Below, one piece after another: positions 9,861 through 20,981 of a DNA stretch of 64,000 nucleotides (positions are counted from its first letter, which is position 1; the number at the start of each line of letters is the position of its first letter). Origin of the DNA: Thelonectria olida (Eukaryota; Ascomycota; Sordariomycetes; Hypocreales; Nectriaceae); contig JAGPYM010000029.1 of assembly GCA_020736575.1 (NCBI GenBank), positions 372,001 to 436,000 on the forward strand, read 5' to 3'. The notes beneath the pieces are model-generated. The model worked only from the letters and a program-made list of their open reading frames with translations. It did not search any database and had not been told where the DNA came from. A program made the translations under genes and the position numbers.

Positions 9861-11758
9861 TTACGGGCGGTTAATATCGATCAGGACAACGTATCCAAGA
9901 GAAGTCCCCGAGTGACCTCCTTCTTTAAAGCCTAACAAATTGTCCAACCTCTTCATGTTGGCTTCTACATTCGAGTCCACTCTCGCCCAGTGATCCAAGA
10001 GCTGCCGAGTGCGATGAACCTTCCCTATAAGAGCTTGTCTTTCGGTCGGGTCACAAAATCTTGGAACATCGCACAGGCAGAGCAAGGTCATGCACATAGA
10101 GAAACAGCTGATAATCAAGGGACATCTCGTTAGTCCTGACTACAAACGGATGTATGCTGAACTGATGGGGGTCGGCCACAGACAGTGTTAACTTGCGATG
10201 TCTGGATCGCAAATAACATGAGGTGTCTCCCCTGCAAGAGGTTCTCGGAAGAGTCGAGATGGAGCAAGCCGTAACGTATTGCCTCCTTGGCCGTAGTCGC
10301 CATAGCAAGACTCTCGTGACTATCCAGATCTTCCCACGGCTCGGTCAATAGCTGTGCAGTACTAGACCAGTGTATTTGAAACATTGCAGCATAGAACTGA
10401 GCTCGGAGAGAACTCTTTTGGGTGTCCAGAAGTGGCTCTACCGTCAATGGAAACGACACGCTAGGATGCAGATGGGAGTGCCATTGTTCTAATTGAGTCT
10501 TCAATTCTTCGGCAACTACTGGACCGCAGGTCGTTTGTGGAGCTCGCCCACAGCCATTTGACGTATTCGCGAAGATGAACCGCAGCGTGATCTCGCTCAG
10601 GAACCAGAAGAAGCCAGGTTCATGACGATCCGAGACTGGTAAAGCCGGCTTTGTAGGTAGTGGTTGAAGCTTTGGACTCTCGTGTTGGACGTAAAGCATT
10701 AAGCTCGTTCTCGATAATGTAACATCTCCAGTAAGCACGGTAACAAGCATCCCGAAGTGCGGAATCCGCGCCGAGACCCTGGTGAAGTAGTAGCAGGCGA
10801 AATACTATCGTAGAAGCGGTTTGTATTGCGTCAAAGGCTGCGAGAGGCCGAAGACAAAGCAAGAGGCAGAATCTACTCACAAGGGAACATTAGTCAAGTC
10901 CTGAGTAACGCGGTTTCTGCATACTCCAAGACCTTGAATGCAAATCCGCCATTAGACTTACGATTTCAAGACAAAACACTGCGCTACGAGAATATCGATG
11001 CTCTGGCTTTGCCCGGCAGCAAGATAGCGTGATGCCGCTTGAAAGTAATCAAGGCCAGGAGTGTCCGGTGGGAGCGGAGCGGGAGCATCCTCGGTTCTGG
11101 AATGAGCGCCAAACGCAAGTATAAACAAAGAAAGACTGGTCGACGGATCGCCGGGCCTAAATCCGTTCGCCCTCACCACGTTAAAGAGCTCTGCGCACGT
11201 CTGCTGATCAAAAATAGGAAACCAAGATAAAACGTGGCGGACGAAAGACAGTTGGTTCCTCGAGAGACTTCCAGAGCTGTGATCCACCCCGAGAGTGGCC
11301 CGGTTTGCGTCGCTGTGGAAGAGAATACTATGGTAGCTGATCTCTCTTTCTAGAAAGGCTTCGCTGTCGTCGTGTAGCAGTGGCTGCAGCTGGCGAGGAC
11401 AAGGCCGACACGGTATCCGAGCCGGGGCATGAAAGTTGAGTCCAGCAGAATACGGTAAAGGATTGGGCTCTTCATCACCAAGAAGGGACGTAGACCATAG
11501 ATTAGTCGACGGGCTAGTATCATCCCAGGATAGGCTCAAAGTCGCCACGGTCTCTTCTTGTCCGGGACCCGAGAGTGGAAAGAAGGGGGCGGCACTGGCC
11601 GTCACGTCTTGGTGCGGATTTGGGAGACTCGCCTTCTCCGCGTGCAGTACTACGTCTTGTGTCTGTAGGACTTTCTCGACAGTGTCGCCCTGGCCCGCGT
11701 TGAGATAGGTATTGGTGTTCAAAAGGCCAAGGGCAAATACGCCGAATGGGTAAGTCAA
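9861..11758 (-). pseudogene. Fungal-specific transcription factor domain gene, probably decayed and without zinc cluster
   Basis: Exon 1 (to 10962) joins exon 2 through a good intron (10961-10873, GTAAGT...TTGACTAATG...GTAG) in frame. The protein shows the order of a known Zn2Cys6 regulator type: SFVRHVLSWFPIFD, PGLDYFQAASRYL, CLRPLAAFDAIQTAS, AYWRCYIIENEL, HEPGFFWFLSEI, GRHLMLFA and MTLLCLCDV. The frame shifts near 10690 between the ENEL and YVQHESPKL segments. Around 10190-10095 no GT-AG pair restores frame between the last two blocks. No Cys cluster precedes the domain back to about 12000. I infer a decayed gene; sequencing errors or an atypical accessory regulator remain possible. Confidence 0.6.
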
Positions 11759-12016
11759 GCCCCGAGTCCTTAATACGGCCGGTTGCTGCTAGCTCCGACA
11801 CCCGAAAAAGAACTAAAGCGGCCGTAATCAACTGTGCATGGAATGGAAATGCAGCATTGAGGCGTCCAGCTTTGTGGGCCCCCGCGTCATTGAATGCCTT
11901 GCGGGGGTTGGGCATTATCACTTTGAGATATCCCCAGCAAACAGATGGATATGACTCCTTCCCGATCATCCTAATACTACTCCCCGCAAGCTCAAATAGA
12001 CTCGAGGCTTTCCGCT

Positions 12017-14329
12017 ATGGAGAGTACCGACCTTGTTGCTGCCCGCCAGTATCCAGGATGCTTCACGTCTAATGAGGTCCGTCAGCTCCTTGGACAGGCT
12101 TGGACGGACGAGAATTCCTCAGCCGACGACGAGCGACCGGGCCGAGACGCACATAAAGTGACGCTTGAGAATCACTGGCGCCCAGACTGCATTTGTGCTC
12201 CCCTTCATGCACAATGTCTGGCTCCCGATTCACCACCACATGCCACTGACGAAACACCTTCGTCCACCTCGTCCAGTTCTGACGATTCTGACGATTCGGA
12301 CAGCTCTGACAGCTCTGACAATGTTAACATCACGATTACACTAGATCAGCTTCGGGAATTGTCGCGATCGGCCTGTTGGTTCTGCAGTGTCATCTATGCT
12401 GGCATCGAGGCTATGCCACCTTGGGATCCCATCCTGCCCATACCGAGTAGAACAAGTTTCCGTCTCGAAAGCTCCGAATCCGGGATATGTGTGACGGCAT
12501 TAAATGAGACGAAAGGCTATCTCGGCCCCGTTCCAGAGCCAAAAGTCATGTTGTACGTCGATGGCAATCGAGGTATGCAAGCTCCCCATTAGAATCATAT
12601 TTGGTAAATTTACAAAGTGGCCTTGTTAGCATCAACCACTCCGTGTAAACTCCTCCACGCAAGGCAAGAAACGATATACTCGGACCCTCATCAACAAATG
12701 CAGTTCTTGTCTCGAGTTCTGCAAAAATGTCTTGACAATCACCAGTGCGCACCCGAAGAAAACTCATTTATGCCTACACGCCTCGTCCACGTACAGGTCA
12801 TCGACGGGCAGTACGCTACCCGCCTTGTGACAGATGTCTCCCTGGGGCCATACGTCACACTAAGCCACTGTTGGGGTCGTTCCTTTCCTTCCTACGCCAA
12901 GACAACCGAATCGAATATCCAGTCCCGGTGTTCGCCGCTTGGTATCGCTTGGGAAGAGCTTCCCCAGACCTTTCGTGACGCTGTGGCCGTTACCGAGCGA
13001 CTTGGGTTTGAGTACATCTGGATTGATGCCTTGTGTATCATTCAAGACTCTCCCTCCGACTGGGAGGCCGAGTCGCGCCTCATGAGCGAAGTTTACTCTT
13101 ACTGCGCACTCATGCTGAGCTCAGACGCATCTTCGGATACCAACGTGGGCTTTTTTCGATCTGCGAACATGTCCACAAAGCCGTGGCCAGCGCTTGGGAG
13201 CAACAGCGCAGTCAGGGCTAGCTTCAGTCTCACTCACCGCGTCTACGGGCTAATGCCGCCTATGTATATTCCTTTTGAGCAGTCTCACATCTACCCCTTG
13301 TCTACCAGAGCTTGGTGCTACCAAGAAGGGCGACTCGCGCGACGCGTGGTGCATTTTTCCGTCGACGAGGTCTCTTATGACTGCGTTGATGGCGTCGAGT
13401 GTCAGTGTGGTTCCTGGGGCCCCGAAGGGTACAAATATGGAACAAATAGCTGGCACAAGACGCTTCCACACACGACGTGCACGGCGGAAGAGAAGCACAG
13501 CTTATGGCTCTATACCGTTACAATGTACAGCGAGCGAGACTTGTCGTTCCCGACCGACCGGTTTCCGGCTCTGTCTGCTCTCGCGAGACAGTTTCACTTC
13601 TCAGGTTCCACCAAATCTGAGAGCTCGCCAGCCGAGACGCCGCGCAAGTTTACAGACATCGACCTTGGAGTCTACATGGCTGGGTTCTGGTCCAACTTTC
13701 TTCTGGGCGACCTTTTCTGGTATGTCGACTACCGGCCTGGAGCTCGCATCTCCACCACATCGAGCTACGTTGCGCCGACATGGTCGTGGGCCAGTGTCTC
13801 TGGAGGCATCAACTGGGGCAAGCCAGGAACCCTCTGCGTCGAGCTCATCAGTGTCCACTGTGATTCTTCCGGTTCAGATGACTTGGGCAAGATGACGTAC
13901 GGGGAACTGGTCCTGAAGGCGAGAATCGTGCCGGTCCGCCTAACCCGGACATTCTACAACTTGGGGCAGAAAAAGGAATGGAACATCGGCCTGGAATGTC
14001 AAGACCCAGAAACTGGCGAGCAAGCATGCCTAGGGGCATATAGACCCGACTGCATTGAGCCCGTGCCAGGCACTGAATTCTTTGGCGGTATCATCCCCAG
14101 CTTGTGGCACTCTGACTATTCACCCGATAAGGCAATTCCGGTCGAGGGTGGAGAGTATTTCGCCATGCTTCTCGGGGAGACGGCCGTGATAATCATGAAG
14201 GCTGTGCAGGACGGAGACCCCAGAGAGTATGAGCGCGCAGGGACGGTACATGGTAATGCAACCACAGAGAGCGAAGTTATGACTGGATGGTTTGATGGAG
14301 TTGAACCGCAGGTTTTGAAAGTTATCTAA
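12017..14329 (+). CDS. HET-domain protein (heterokaryon incompatibility family)
   Basis: There are two exons (12017-12572, 12630-14329) with a 57-nt intron starting GTATGC, giving 751 aa. The N-terminal third has an acidic low-complexity tract (alternating Ser and Asp, residues about 82-98). The HET domain follows: YVTLSHCWG at about residue 260, EELPQTFRDAVAVTERLG, the signature IWIDALCIIQD at about 314, then LMSEVYSYCALMLSSD and further on TRAWCYQEGRLARRVVHF. APTWSWASVSG is the usual distal block. Family knowledge: HET domains trigger cell death on non-self recognition during hyphal fusion and often lie in variable regions. The gene is intact and ends 259 bp before the transposon relic. Confidence 0.9.
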
Positions 14330-14588
14330 CAAGGTTAGGGTCGGGTTATGCTGCTAGAAGAGTGCAAAGCTATAAGTTTCTTCCTGTTCTTGTGGAAGGA
14401 CCCTACGTGAATCGGAGGGGCTCAGTAGTTGCTCGCACGGCTTCCAATAGCTTATATGCAGGACCAAGCTGTCTCTAATTGGAGTGTAAGATGTTGTGCA
14501 AAAGACGAACATTACGCTTACCTCGCCCTTTATACGACCTAAGACCTTCAGTGTGTCGGCTCCGCAAATCAATGCCAGGAAGGACATA
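14330..14588. other. Short 3' flank of the HET gene up to the element
   Basis: This is GC-normal sequence up to the TA target duplication at 14587-14588. An antisense frame here (14354-14599) has no domain. Confidence 0.4.
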
Positions 14589-14625
14589 CGGCAGTCCATA
14601 GCGCCCGATGTTTCAAATCAATTTT
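14589..14625 (+). repeat. Left terminal inverted repeat
   Basis: 37 bp, perfectly matching the reverse complement of 16743-16779. It keeps normal GC while the interior does not. Confidence 0.85.
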
Positions 14626-15043
14626 GAGAAGTGAAAATGTTACTAGAATCATACCCAGGTTATATTATAAAAATTAGAGACTGATAAATTTAATTAATAA
14701 GGTATTTTATTATATATATAATAGATTTTTTCTTTATATAATAAATTCTTATTATATATTAGTATATATATAAATATAAGTTATTATTTTTTATTATTTT
14801 TTTATATAACTAGATATAATACTTTTATTTTATTTAATATATTACTATTAATATAATTCTATTTAAAAATAGAAAAGAAATACTTTTTTATTTAAGCTGC
14901 CCTCCTTAAAGCTAATTTTTACTTATATTATTAAGTATTTTTATATATAACCTTTATTATAATAGCTATTTTATAAAAGCTAGTCTTTATATAAGCTTAA
15001 ATATATAAAATAAAATAACTCAAATATACTTTACCTATTAAGG

Positions 15044-16321
15044 TATAAAGGCTAGAGCTATAAGAAAAAATAAAGGTTAGAAGCTTTAAAAGTAAATAGA
15101 AGAATAGGAAGTAAAAATATTTAAATTCTAATTAAATATTTAAAATTAGCAAATTAAAGCAGTTATAAAAATATAAAAAAAATTCTAATTAGTTAAATAT
15201 TTATTATAAATATTAATAATTAGATTAGGTTAAGTAAGGGAAGGAAAACCCTTACCTTTTATATATAATAAGTTAGGTCCTATTAGCTTTAAGTAAAAGA
15301 TATATATATTAGATAAAAATTCTATTATTTTTCTATTTAATAGTATTTAAAATGCTTATATAAATATATTTCTTTTTATTTAAATAGTTAATTAAAAGTG
15401 GAAGATTTAAAAGGTATATTAAATTATTATATATTTTAATATACTTTTCTATTTAAGATTATGTGCCTTATTAGGGTAGGTATTACCTATTAAAATAAAA
15501 ATAGTATATATTAGTAAGTCTGCCTTTTTATTTTAAAAATAAATAAAATATCCTAAATAGAAATATAATTAATAAAGTATATAAAATAAAAAATATATTA
15601 TTATAATTCTTATATTTTTATAAATTTAATAATAAATTTTATTTTTTTAATAAGTAAAATATATTTAAATTATTCTATTTTATATATTGAAGCCTATATA
15701 AAAACTAGCTTTTATATAAGAAAATAAAATTTATTATTAAATTTATAAAAATATATAAATTATAATAATATATTTTTATTTTATATACCTTATTAATTAT
15801 ATTTTTATTTAGAATATTTTATTTATTTTTAAATTAAAAAGGCAGACCTACTAATATATACTATTTTTATTTTAATAGGTAATATCCGCCCTAATAAGGT
15901 ATATAATTTTAAATAGAAAAGTATATTAAAATATATAATAATCTAATATATATTTTAAATCTTTTACTTTTAAGTAACTATTTAAATAAAAAGAAATATA
16001 TTTATATAAGCATTTTAAATACTATTAAATAGAAAAATAATAAAGTTTTTATTTAATATATATATCTTTTACTTAAGGCTAATAGGATTTAATTTATTAT
16101 ATATAAAAAATAAGCGTTTTTCTCCCCTTATTTAACCTAATCTAATAATTAATATTTATAATAAATATATAATTAATTAGAACCTTTTTTATATTTTTAT
16201 AACTGCTTTAATTTACTAATTTTAAATATTTAAATAGAATTTAAATACTTTTACTCCTTATTCTTTTATTTACTCCTAAAGCTTTTAACTTTTATTTTCT
16301 ATTATAGCTTTAGCCTTTATA
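15044..16321. repeat. Giant internal palindrome, arms of about 600 bp
   Basis: The sequence from about 15044 to 15648 is repeated in inverted orientation from about 15721 to 16321 around a ~72-nt spacer. Landmarks shared by both arms, read in opposite directions, include GGCTA(G/A)AGCTATA, AAAGCAGTTATAAAAATATAAA, AGATTAGGTTAA, CTATTAGC, TCTGCCTTTTTA and the TTTATAAATTTAATAATAAA at the inner end. Differences between the arms are mostly C/T or G/A, the pattern RIP leaves. A third copy lies at 63021-63690. No reading frame survives. Confidence 0.8.
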
Positions 16322-16742
16322 TTTTTTAAATATAATTATTAAAATAATTAACTTTTAAAAGCTTAAATACCTTAACTATTACTATTATAATTAAAAGAAG
16401 AAAAAAAAAATATTAAAAAAGTTATAAGTATTTTTATAATAAGTATTTATTTTAATATTATATATATAAAATTATATTATTATATTTTAACTAATAATTT
16501 ACTTATATAAATATAATTTTATATATATTATAATAAGTTATATTTAAAACTTACTACTATTAACTTTAAATATATAAATTAAAAGTATAATAAATTAATA
16601 TAAATAAATAAATAACTTATTATAAAAATATTTTTAAAAGAGAAATAGTTATATTTAAAATTAGAGCTAAGCTTTATAATTAAATTATATGTTAAAATTG
16701 ATTCTAACGCCCTTCGGGTCGTTATATTAATAATGACGTTAT

Positions 16743-16779
16743 AAAATTGATTTGAAACATCGGGCGCTATGGACTGCCG
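16743..16779 (-). repeat. Right terminal inverted repeat
   Basis: 37 bp, the exact inverse of the left end, followed by TA at 16780-16781. It ends 152 bp upstream of the F-box gene start, so the insertion sits in that promoter. Confidence 0.85.
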
Positions 16780-16931
16780 TAGGACACGTGACCTACCAAC
16801 CGAATGACTCACATTATACACGCATGTTAACCACGCGGCAATAATGCATGGTCTGTTTGGCTTCTTCTTGTTGTTCAACACACCACACCACACTCTGAGA
16901 ACAGGCTCGAAACAGCCAAGGCACATCCGAC

Positions 16932-18374
16932 ATGACCATGGACACCACAAGGACTCATCTTCCACACCAACACGGCGCCCATGCCACCATTCTCTCCTTG
17001 CCTGATGAGCTTTTGTTTCCAATTCTTAAACTCTCAGTCAGCTCGTCCAAACATGGATATTGGCCGATGGAAACATATGACACGGTGTCGCTGTTGTCGC
17101 TCGCCATCGCATGCAAACGATTTCACAGCATGATGATACCTCTTCTTTATCATACCCTCTTTCTTGATTCATCAGTTTGGAATCTAAAAAGCTCTCTGTC
17201 TTCATGGCGGATCCGCGCAATTTATCAGAACATTCAGAAGGATCCTTCGCTTGGCTACCACTGTGCAAAGCTTCGGATCAACATTTCAGATTTTCCGCAT
17301 TCGCCACGAATTTCTTCAGCTGATTTTGCTTTCGGTGAAGGGATGGTTGAACGCCTGGTTAACGTCAAAGATTTAAGCCTCAGCGGCGGCTTTTCCCTCA
17401 ACCGCAGATACGGATCATGGAAAGTTCTTCAGCATGCCTTACTGCATATGCCTACACTCGAGCGTTTGAGTCTCGTGCCATACCATGTCCACGGACTTCA
17501 AGTGCAAAGACTGATGAGTTATGTGCGGGCGCCCTCATTGAAAAAGCTTCTCGTCAGAAAGCTTTCAGATTGTCACCCAGTGGGTGATAACCTTGAGGTG
17601 CGTATGCCTGTGACATCATGACTTCTAGTAAAGAGGATTCATGCCATAGAAAGAATCTCGTTAGCACCTCAATCCGCTAATACATTTACCCAGTACATTG
17701 TACCGGCATCATTCTCGGAACTGTCAATTCACGATCATAAGGAATCAATTGAGGCTGTTGCTAGCCTACTCGACTGGCCATTGAAACTGACTTCTGTTAG
17801 TTTAATCTTTGAACACCGCTATAAGCATTATGTGGATTTACCTAAATGTCGATCGATGCTTCTCAAGCATAGAGAAACACTTGCAAGCTTGGAACTGCTG
17901 CGTCTCTCCCTATCAGCGAGGGGAACTCCATGCAACCTATCCGACTTTAGCGCCCTAAAGTCATTATCTCTTTCGAGCTGCATGATGGCAGAGGATCTAG
18001 AGCCTGAGGATGGATTTTCGGAAATGATTATTTCTATTCCGAAAATAGCAACCTTCACTTGGAACTTGACAAAGAGTGACCGCAGTAGAGACTTTGGAGA
18101 AAGAGACTTCGGAGAAATTGAAGAGCGGTGGCTGCGAAGGCTTGCTAAGCTGGCACTAGCAAAGAAATCCAAGCTCTGCAAAATTTATATAGATTACTCT
18201 GTTCGGGAGCTGTGGGACAAGGATGTAGAGTATCCTTGGGATAGGATGAGTAGGTTAAAGGCCGAGTTTGAGCCAAGTGGTATAGAGATCACATGGAGTA
18301 AGTCCAGAGTATCTCGACAGACTTGGAAGGAATGGATTGAGAGCTCCGATGAAGGCAGACTTTTCTGGGTATAA
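16932..18374 (+). CDS. F-box domain protein
   Basis: The two exons are 16932-17597 and 17694-18374, giving 448 aa. The 96-nt intron starts GTGCGT, has a GCTAATAC branch site and ends CCCAG; an alternative 36-nt splice was rejected as too short. The N-terminus holds an F-box-like motif: ILSLPDELLFPILKLS, then LLSLAIACKRFHSMMIPLLY, the usual two-helix pattern with the conserved LP and the CKRF/W region. The rest has weakly repetitive leucine-rich stretches (LVNVKDLSLSGG, MPTLERLSLVP, LKSLSLSSCMM), fitting a degenerate substrate-binding LRR region. The expected role is as adaptor of an SCF ubiquitin ligase; the target is unknown. The transposon relic inserted only 152 bp upstream may affect expression. 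Confidence 0.75.
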
Positions 18375-18864
18375 TTTCGCATGTCAAGCCAGTTTCAAGG
18401 AGAATTGGAAGCTTGGAGGCAATTCTATATAAGTTTGAGGGTAATAGAAACAATCCGAGAATCCTAAGTTGACAATAGCGATATTTGGCTTGTCTACGCC
18501 TTAAGCTCAGGATTGGCTCAACAGCGAAGACCAGTCCGACTGGCCTCTGGAACAGATAGCTGAACAAGAACATGAGCCATGGACAAAAAGGCAAATCAAC
18601 ATGTACTAATGTGATAAGGATCGAAAAACCTACAACCCATACCCCCTAAAAGGTACGATACTAGTCTTCCAATAGACAGTCACTCCAATCTGATTTCACT
18701 TGTATCTGTTGGTGAAAGATGGCATAGGTTCCATTGCCTCACGTGAAAGTCATGAATCCTTGCCATTAACACAGGTGCAGCCAGAGAAACAAGTTGTCCA
18801 TGTCCATCCCAAGGTTAGTTGCGGGTTATGATTATGGCCAGCTCTACTTACCATTCTTTGCTAG
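18375..18864. other. Intergenic, possible lost 5' exons of the subtilase gene
   Basis: No convincing first exon for the following subtilase-like gene is visible. A GTTAGT...CTAG pair (about 18810-18864) could be an intron, but the exon in front of it cannot be tied to a start codon. Confidence 0.35.
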
Positions 18865-20149
18865 AATGAAAACGGCAAGAAAGACTGCAAATATTATGAA
18901 GAGAAGTTCAAGCAGAAGCTACGCAACCGATATAAGAGACTCAAACTCGACGGCATCGAATTCAGCTTTCATGATCTTAGCGCCCTAGACCAGGCCAGAA
19001 ATAGTTCAAACTCGCGGAGTGGCAACCCATCAGGAAGTCAAGGATTTGAAGATAGGTAAGCATTCGCTTTGAACCAGCTATCTAGCCTCTCTCCCACAAC
19101 TCCTCACCCAATCACTAGACCAAGGGCGAAAGAATGGATCAGCGAGCTTATAAATTTTCAAGAATTCCTCTGCAACCTTCCACTGACTGCTGATAGACTG
19201 AAAGTCAAGGTGGTCATCAGAGATGATGGCGCCAAGTTGACAAGGTTGGAGGGATGTCAGAGGCGGAGATATTTTAGTGCCAAGAACGAGGAGTACTTCG
19301 CAGGCCCTTGTGCACATGGTACGGAAATGGCTCATTGCGTTCGCCAAATCTGCCCGATGGCTGAGCTTTACATTGCTCGCGTGGAACATTGCCTCGCCGT
19401 CGAGATCCAGAAATTTACCATTGCTTCTTGTGTAAAGGTAAAAATAGTCAACCCCTTCGCACCCCAGACTTCCCTTCAAGCTAAAACGGCACTAATTAGG
19501 CACTTCGCTGGGCATTGGATATGGAGGTTGATGTCATCTCAATGAGTTGGTCATACGAGCTCAAGTTGGAAAACAACGATGGGCACAAGGCCGAGTTTGA
19601 GAGGCTCCTTCAAGACATCAGGAACTACAAGAAGCCAATTATGTTTGGCTCGGTTCCTGACAGAGGACCAAACATCGATATTGTCAACTACGCCCCGTGG
19701 GCTTCCCAGGCGTCATCAAGATCAGTTCTGGCCCCGATTCAGGCGACATCTCTAAGCAAAACATTCACGCAAATTTCGACTTTCTTCTTCCCGGCGAGAA
19801 TTACGAGACTGTCAATCGAGAAATCGTGCAGGGGAGCTCGTTTGCCACAGCCTATTCCGCTGGACTTGCCGCCTGGATGCTGTATGCCGCCTTGGCGAAT
19901 GTTCCCATGGGAAATGCTGCAGAGACAAAGAATGCCGAGCTTTCTCTTCACGTTGCCGAATCGTCTGAGTGGATGCGCGGCATTCTCAAAATCCTGTCCG
20001 ACACTGGGTTCCGCTCCATGGAGAGCCGGTTATTCGTTCGGCCGTCTCTCAAGATCAGGCAAGATTTTGCAAATGACATGAAGGTACAGCAGATTGAGGC
20101 GCTGAGAGATACTCTAGCGACTATTGTACCTCCTCCGGAAAGGAAGTAA
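18865..20149 (+). pseudogene. Subtilisin-like (peptidase S8) domain gene, frameshifted and lacking a visible start
   Basis: Exons 18865-19055, 19119-19437 and 19500 onward join in frame through two regular introns. They give a charged N-terminal stretch and a subtilase domain: VKVVIRDDGA (catalytic Asp), CAHGTEMAHCVRQICP (catalytic His), the helix before DVISMSWS, and GSSFATAYSAGLAAWML (catalytic Ser). The frame breaks once at about 19697: the sequence reads DIVNYAP in one frame and GFPGVIKISSG in the next, consistent with loss of one base. Downstream of that point the frame stays open to 20149. The type matches intracellular fungal S8-domain proteins, which often accompany signalling or non-self-recognition modules. 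A recent pseudogene or a sequence error are both possible; the start is missing. Confidence 0.65.
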
Positions 20150-20981
20150 GAGTTTGCCTCACTTGTCGATAATGTATGTTTGTTGAATTAATGGCTGCGT
20201 GCCTGTGTCCTATATGGGAAGTCCAAGACAGTTGGCAGCGTTCTGCCGCAAGCCCTTTGACATGTGCGCGGTCTTCAGCTAACCTTAAGTTAATTAGGGT
20301 ACAAATGGGATGTTGTTTTTAGTTTATGAACAAGTGGTTTAGGTGTCATATAAACACGAACATACATTACAGACATTGGAAACCTCATATGACCACGGTT
20401 TTTGACAACAATGCGTCAAGATGCAAATTCTGCAGAAAATTGAAGGTCTAGTTTCTTCTTAAACTGGCATCATGCTTGTCGACTCCCTCTCAGTTAAGAC
20501 TGCGAGCCACCAGTGGACAGCTGGTGGGAGGCCGTGGCAATTTGACACGACGCTTCGCGAGAGACAATATTCACACTGCAGACAAGAACGGCCGCTCGGT
20601 GGAGGCAGAAGGCCGCTGAGCAGATCATGCCACGAGTCTGACACACTCCTGAGAGTGAACCCGCCAGTGGCATAGCCCCAGTCTAGATTGTTGCATGTCA
20701 CAGCTCACAGCAGCCGGTCATTACGAACGCCACGTTTTGCATTAAAATGCCGACCAAGACCTGTATCGGAATGAATTCCGCCGGGCTTACTACTTTTAGT
20801 CAGTGTTGGGAACTCAGCCTCATTAGGCAAATCAGGCATTGGAGATTGTACCCCTCTCCCTCACCTGCACATGAACCTTTGACTTATTGATATCTCATTC
20901 CGGCGCAGACCGTCATTTTACCTTGTTCATCCCTCATTCAGGGTAAATTGCTCCCTGCATCGATCTCCGCTCTGTACACCA
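20150..20981. other. Intergenic, nothing recognisable
   Basis: Two short overlapping frames (20459-20701 and its complement) have no domain. The last ~100 bp are the promoter of the membrane protein gene. Confidence 0.4.

Larger units (their letters stand above)
14589..16779. mobile_element. 2.19-kb AT-rich DNA transposon relic with 37-bp TIRs and TA target duplication
   Basis: Position 14589 begins CGGCAGTCCATAGCGCCCGA and its exact reverse complement ends at 16779. The two ends match for 37 bp and are flanked by TA at 14587-14588 and 16780-16781. TA duplication plus TIRs of this size fit the Tc1/mariner superfamily, including fungal pogo/Fot1-like elements, where lengths near 2 kb are usual. 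The interior is almost entirely A+T and TpA-rich with no coding capacity, as expected after RIP. Just inside the right TIR (16695-16730) is a diverged second copy of TIR-like sequence. The interior is dominated by a very long inverted repeat. The superfamily call rests on the ends only. Confidence 0.8.

Noticed and set aside
11520..12072. 149-codon minus-strand and 108-codon plus-strand frames upstream of the decayed regulator
   Set aside because: Checked for a Zn2Cys6 cluster that would complete the regulator; no CxxC...C pattern is present.
13275..13895. 206-codon plus-strand frame inside the HET gene
   Set aside because: Out of frame with the HET domain motifs, which run continuously through the same bases.
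17598..17633. 36-nt intron alternative in the F-box gene
   Set aside because: Shorter than functional fungal introns; the 96-nt alternative ending at 17693 has a proper branch site and acceptor and also keeps frame.
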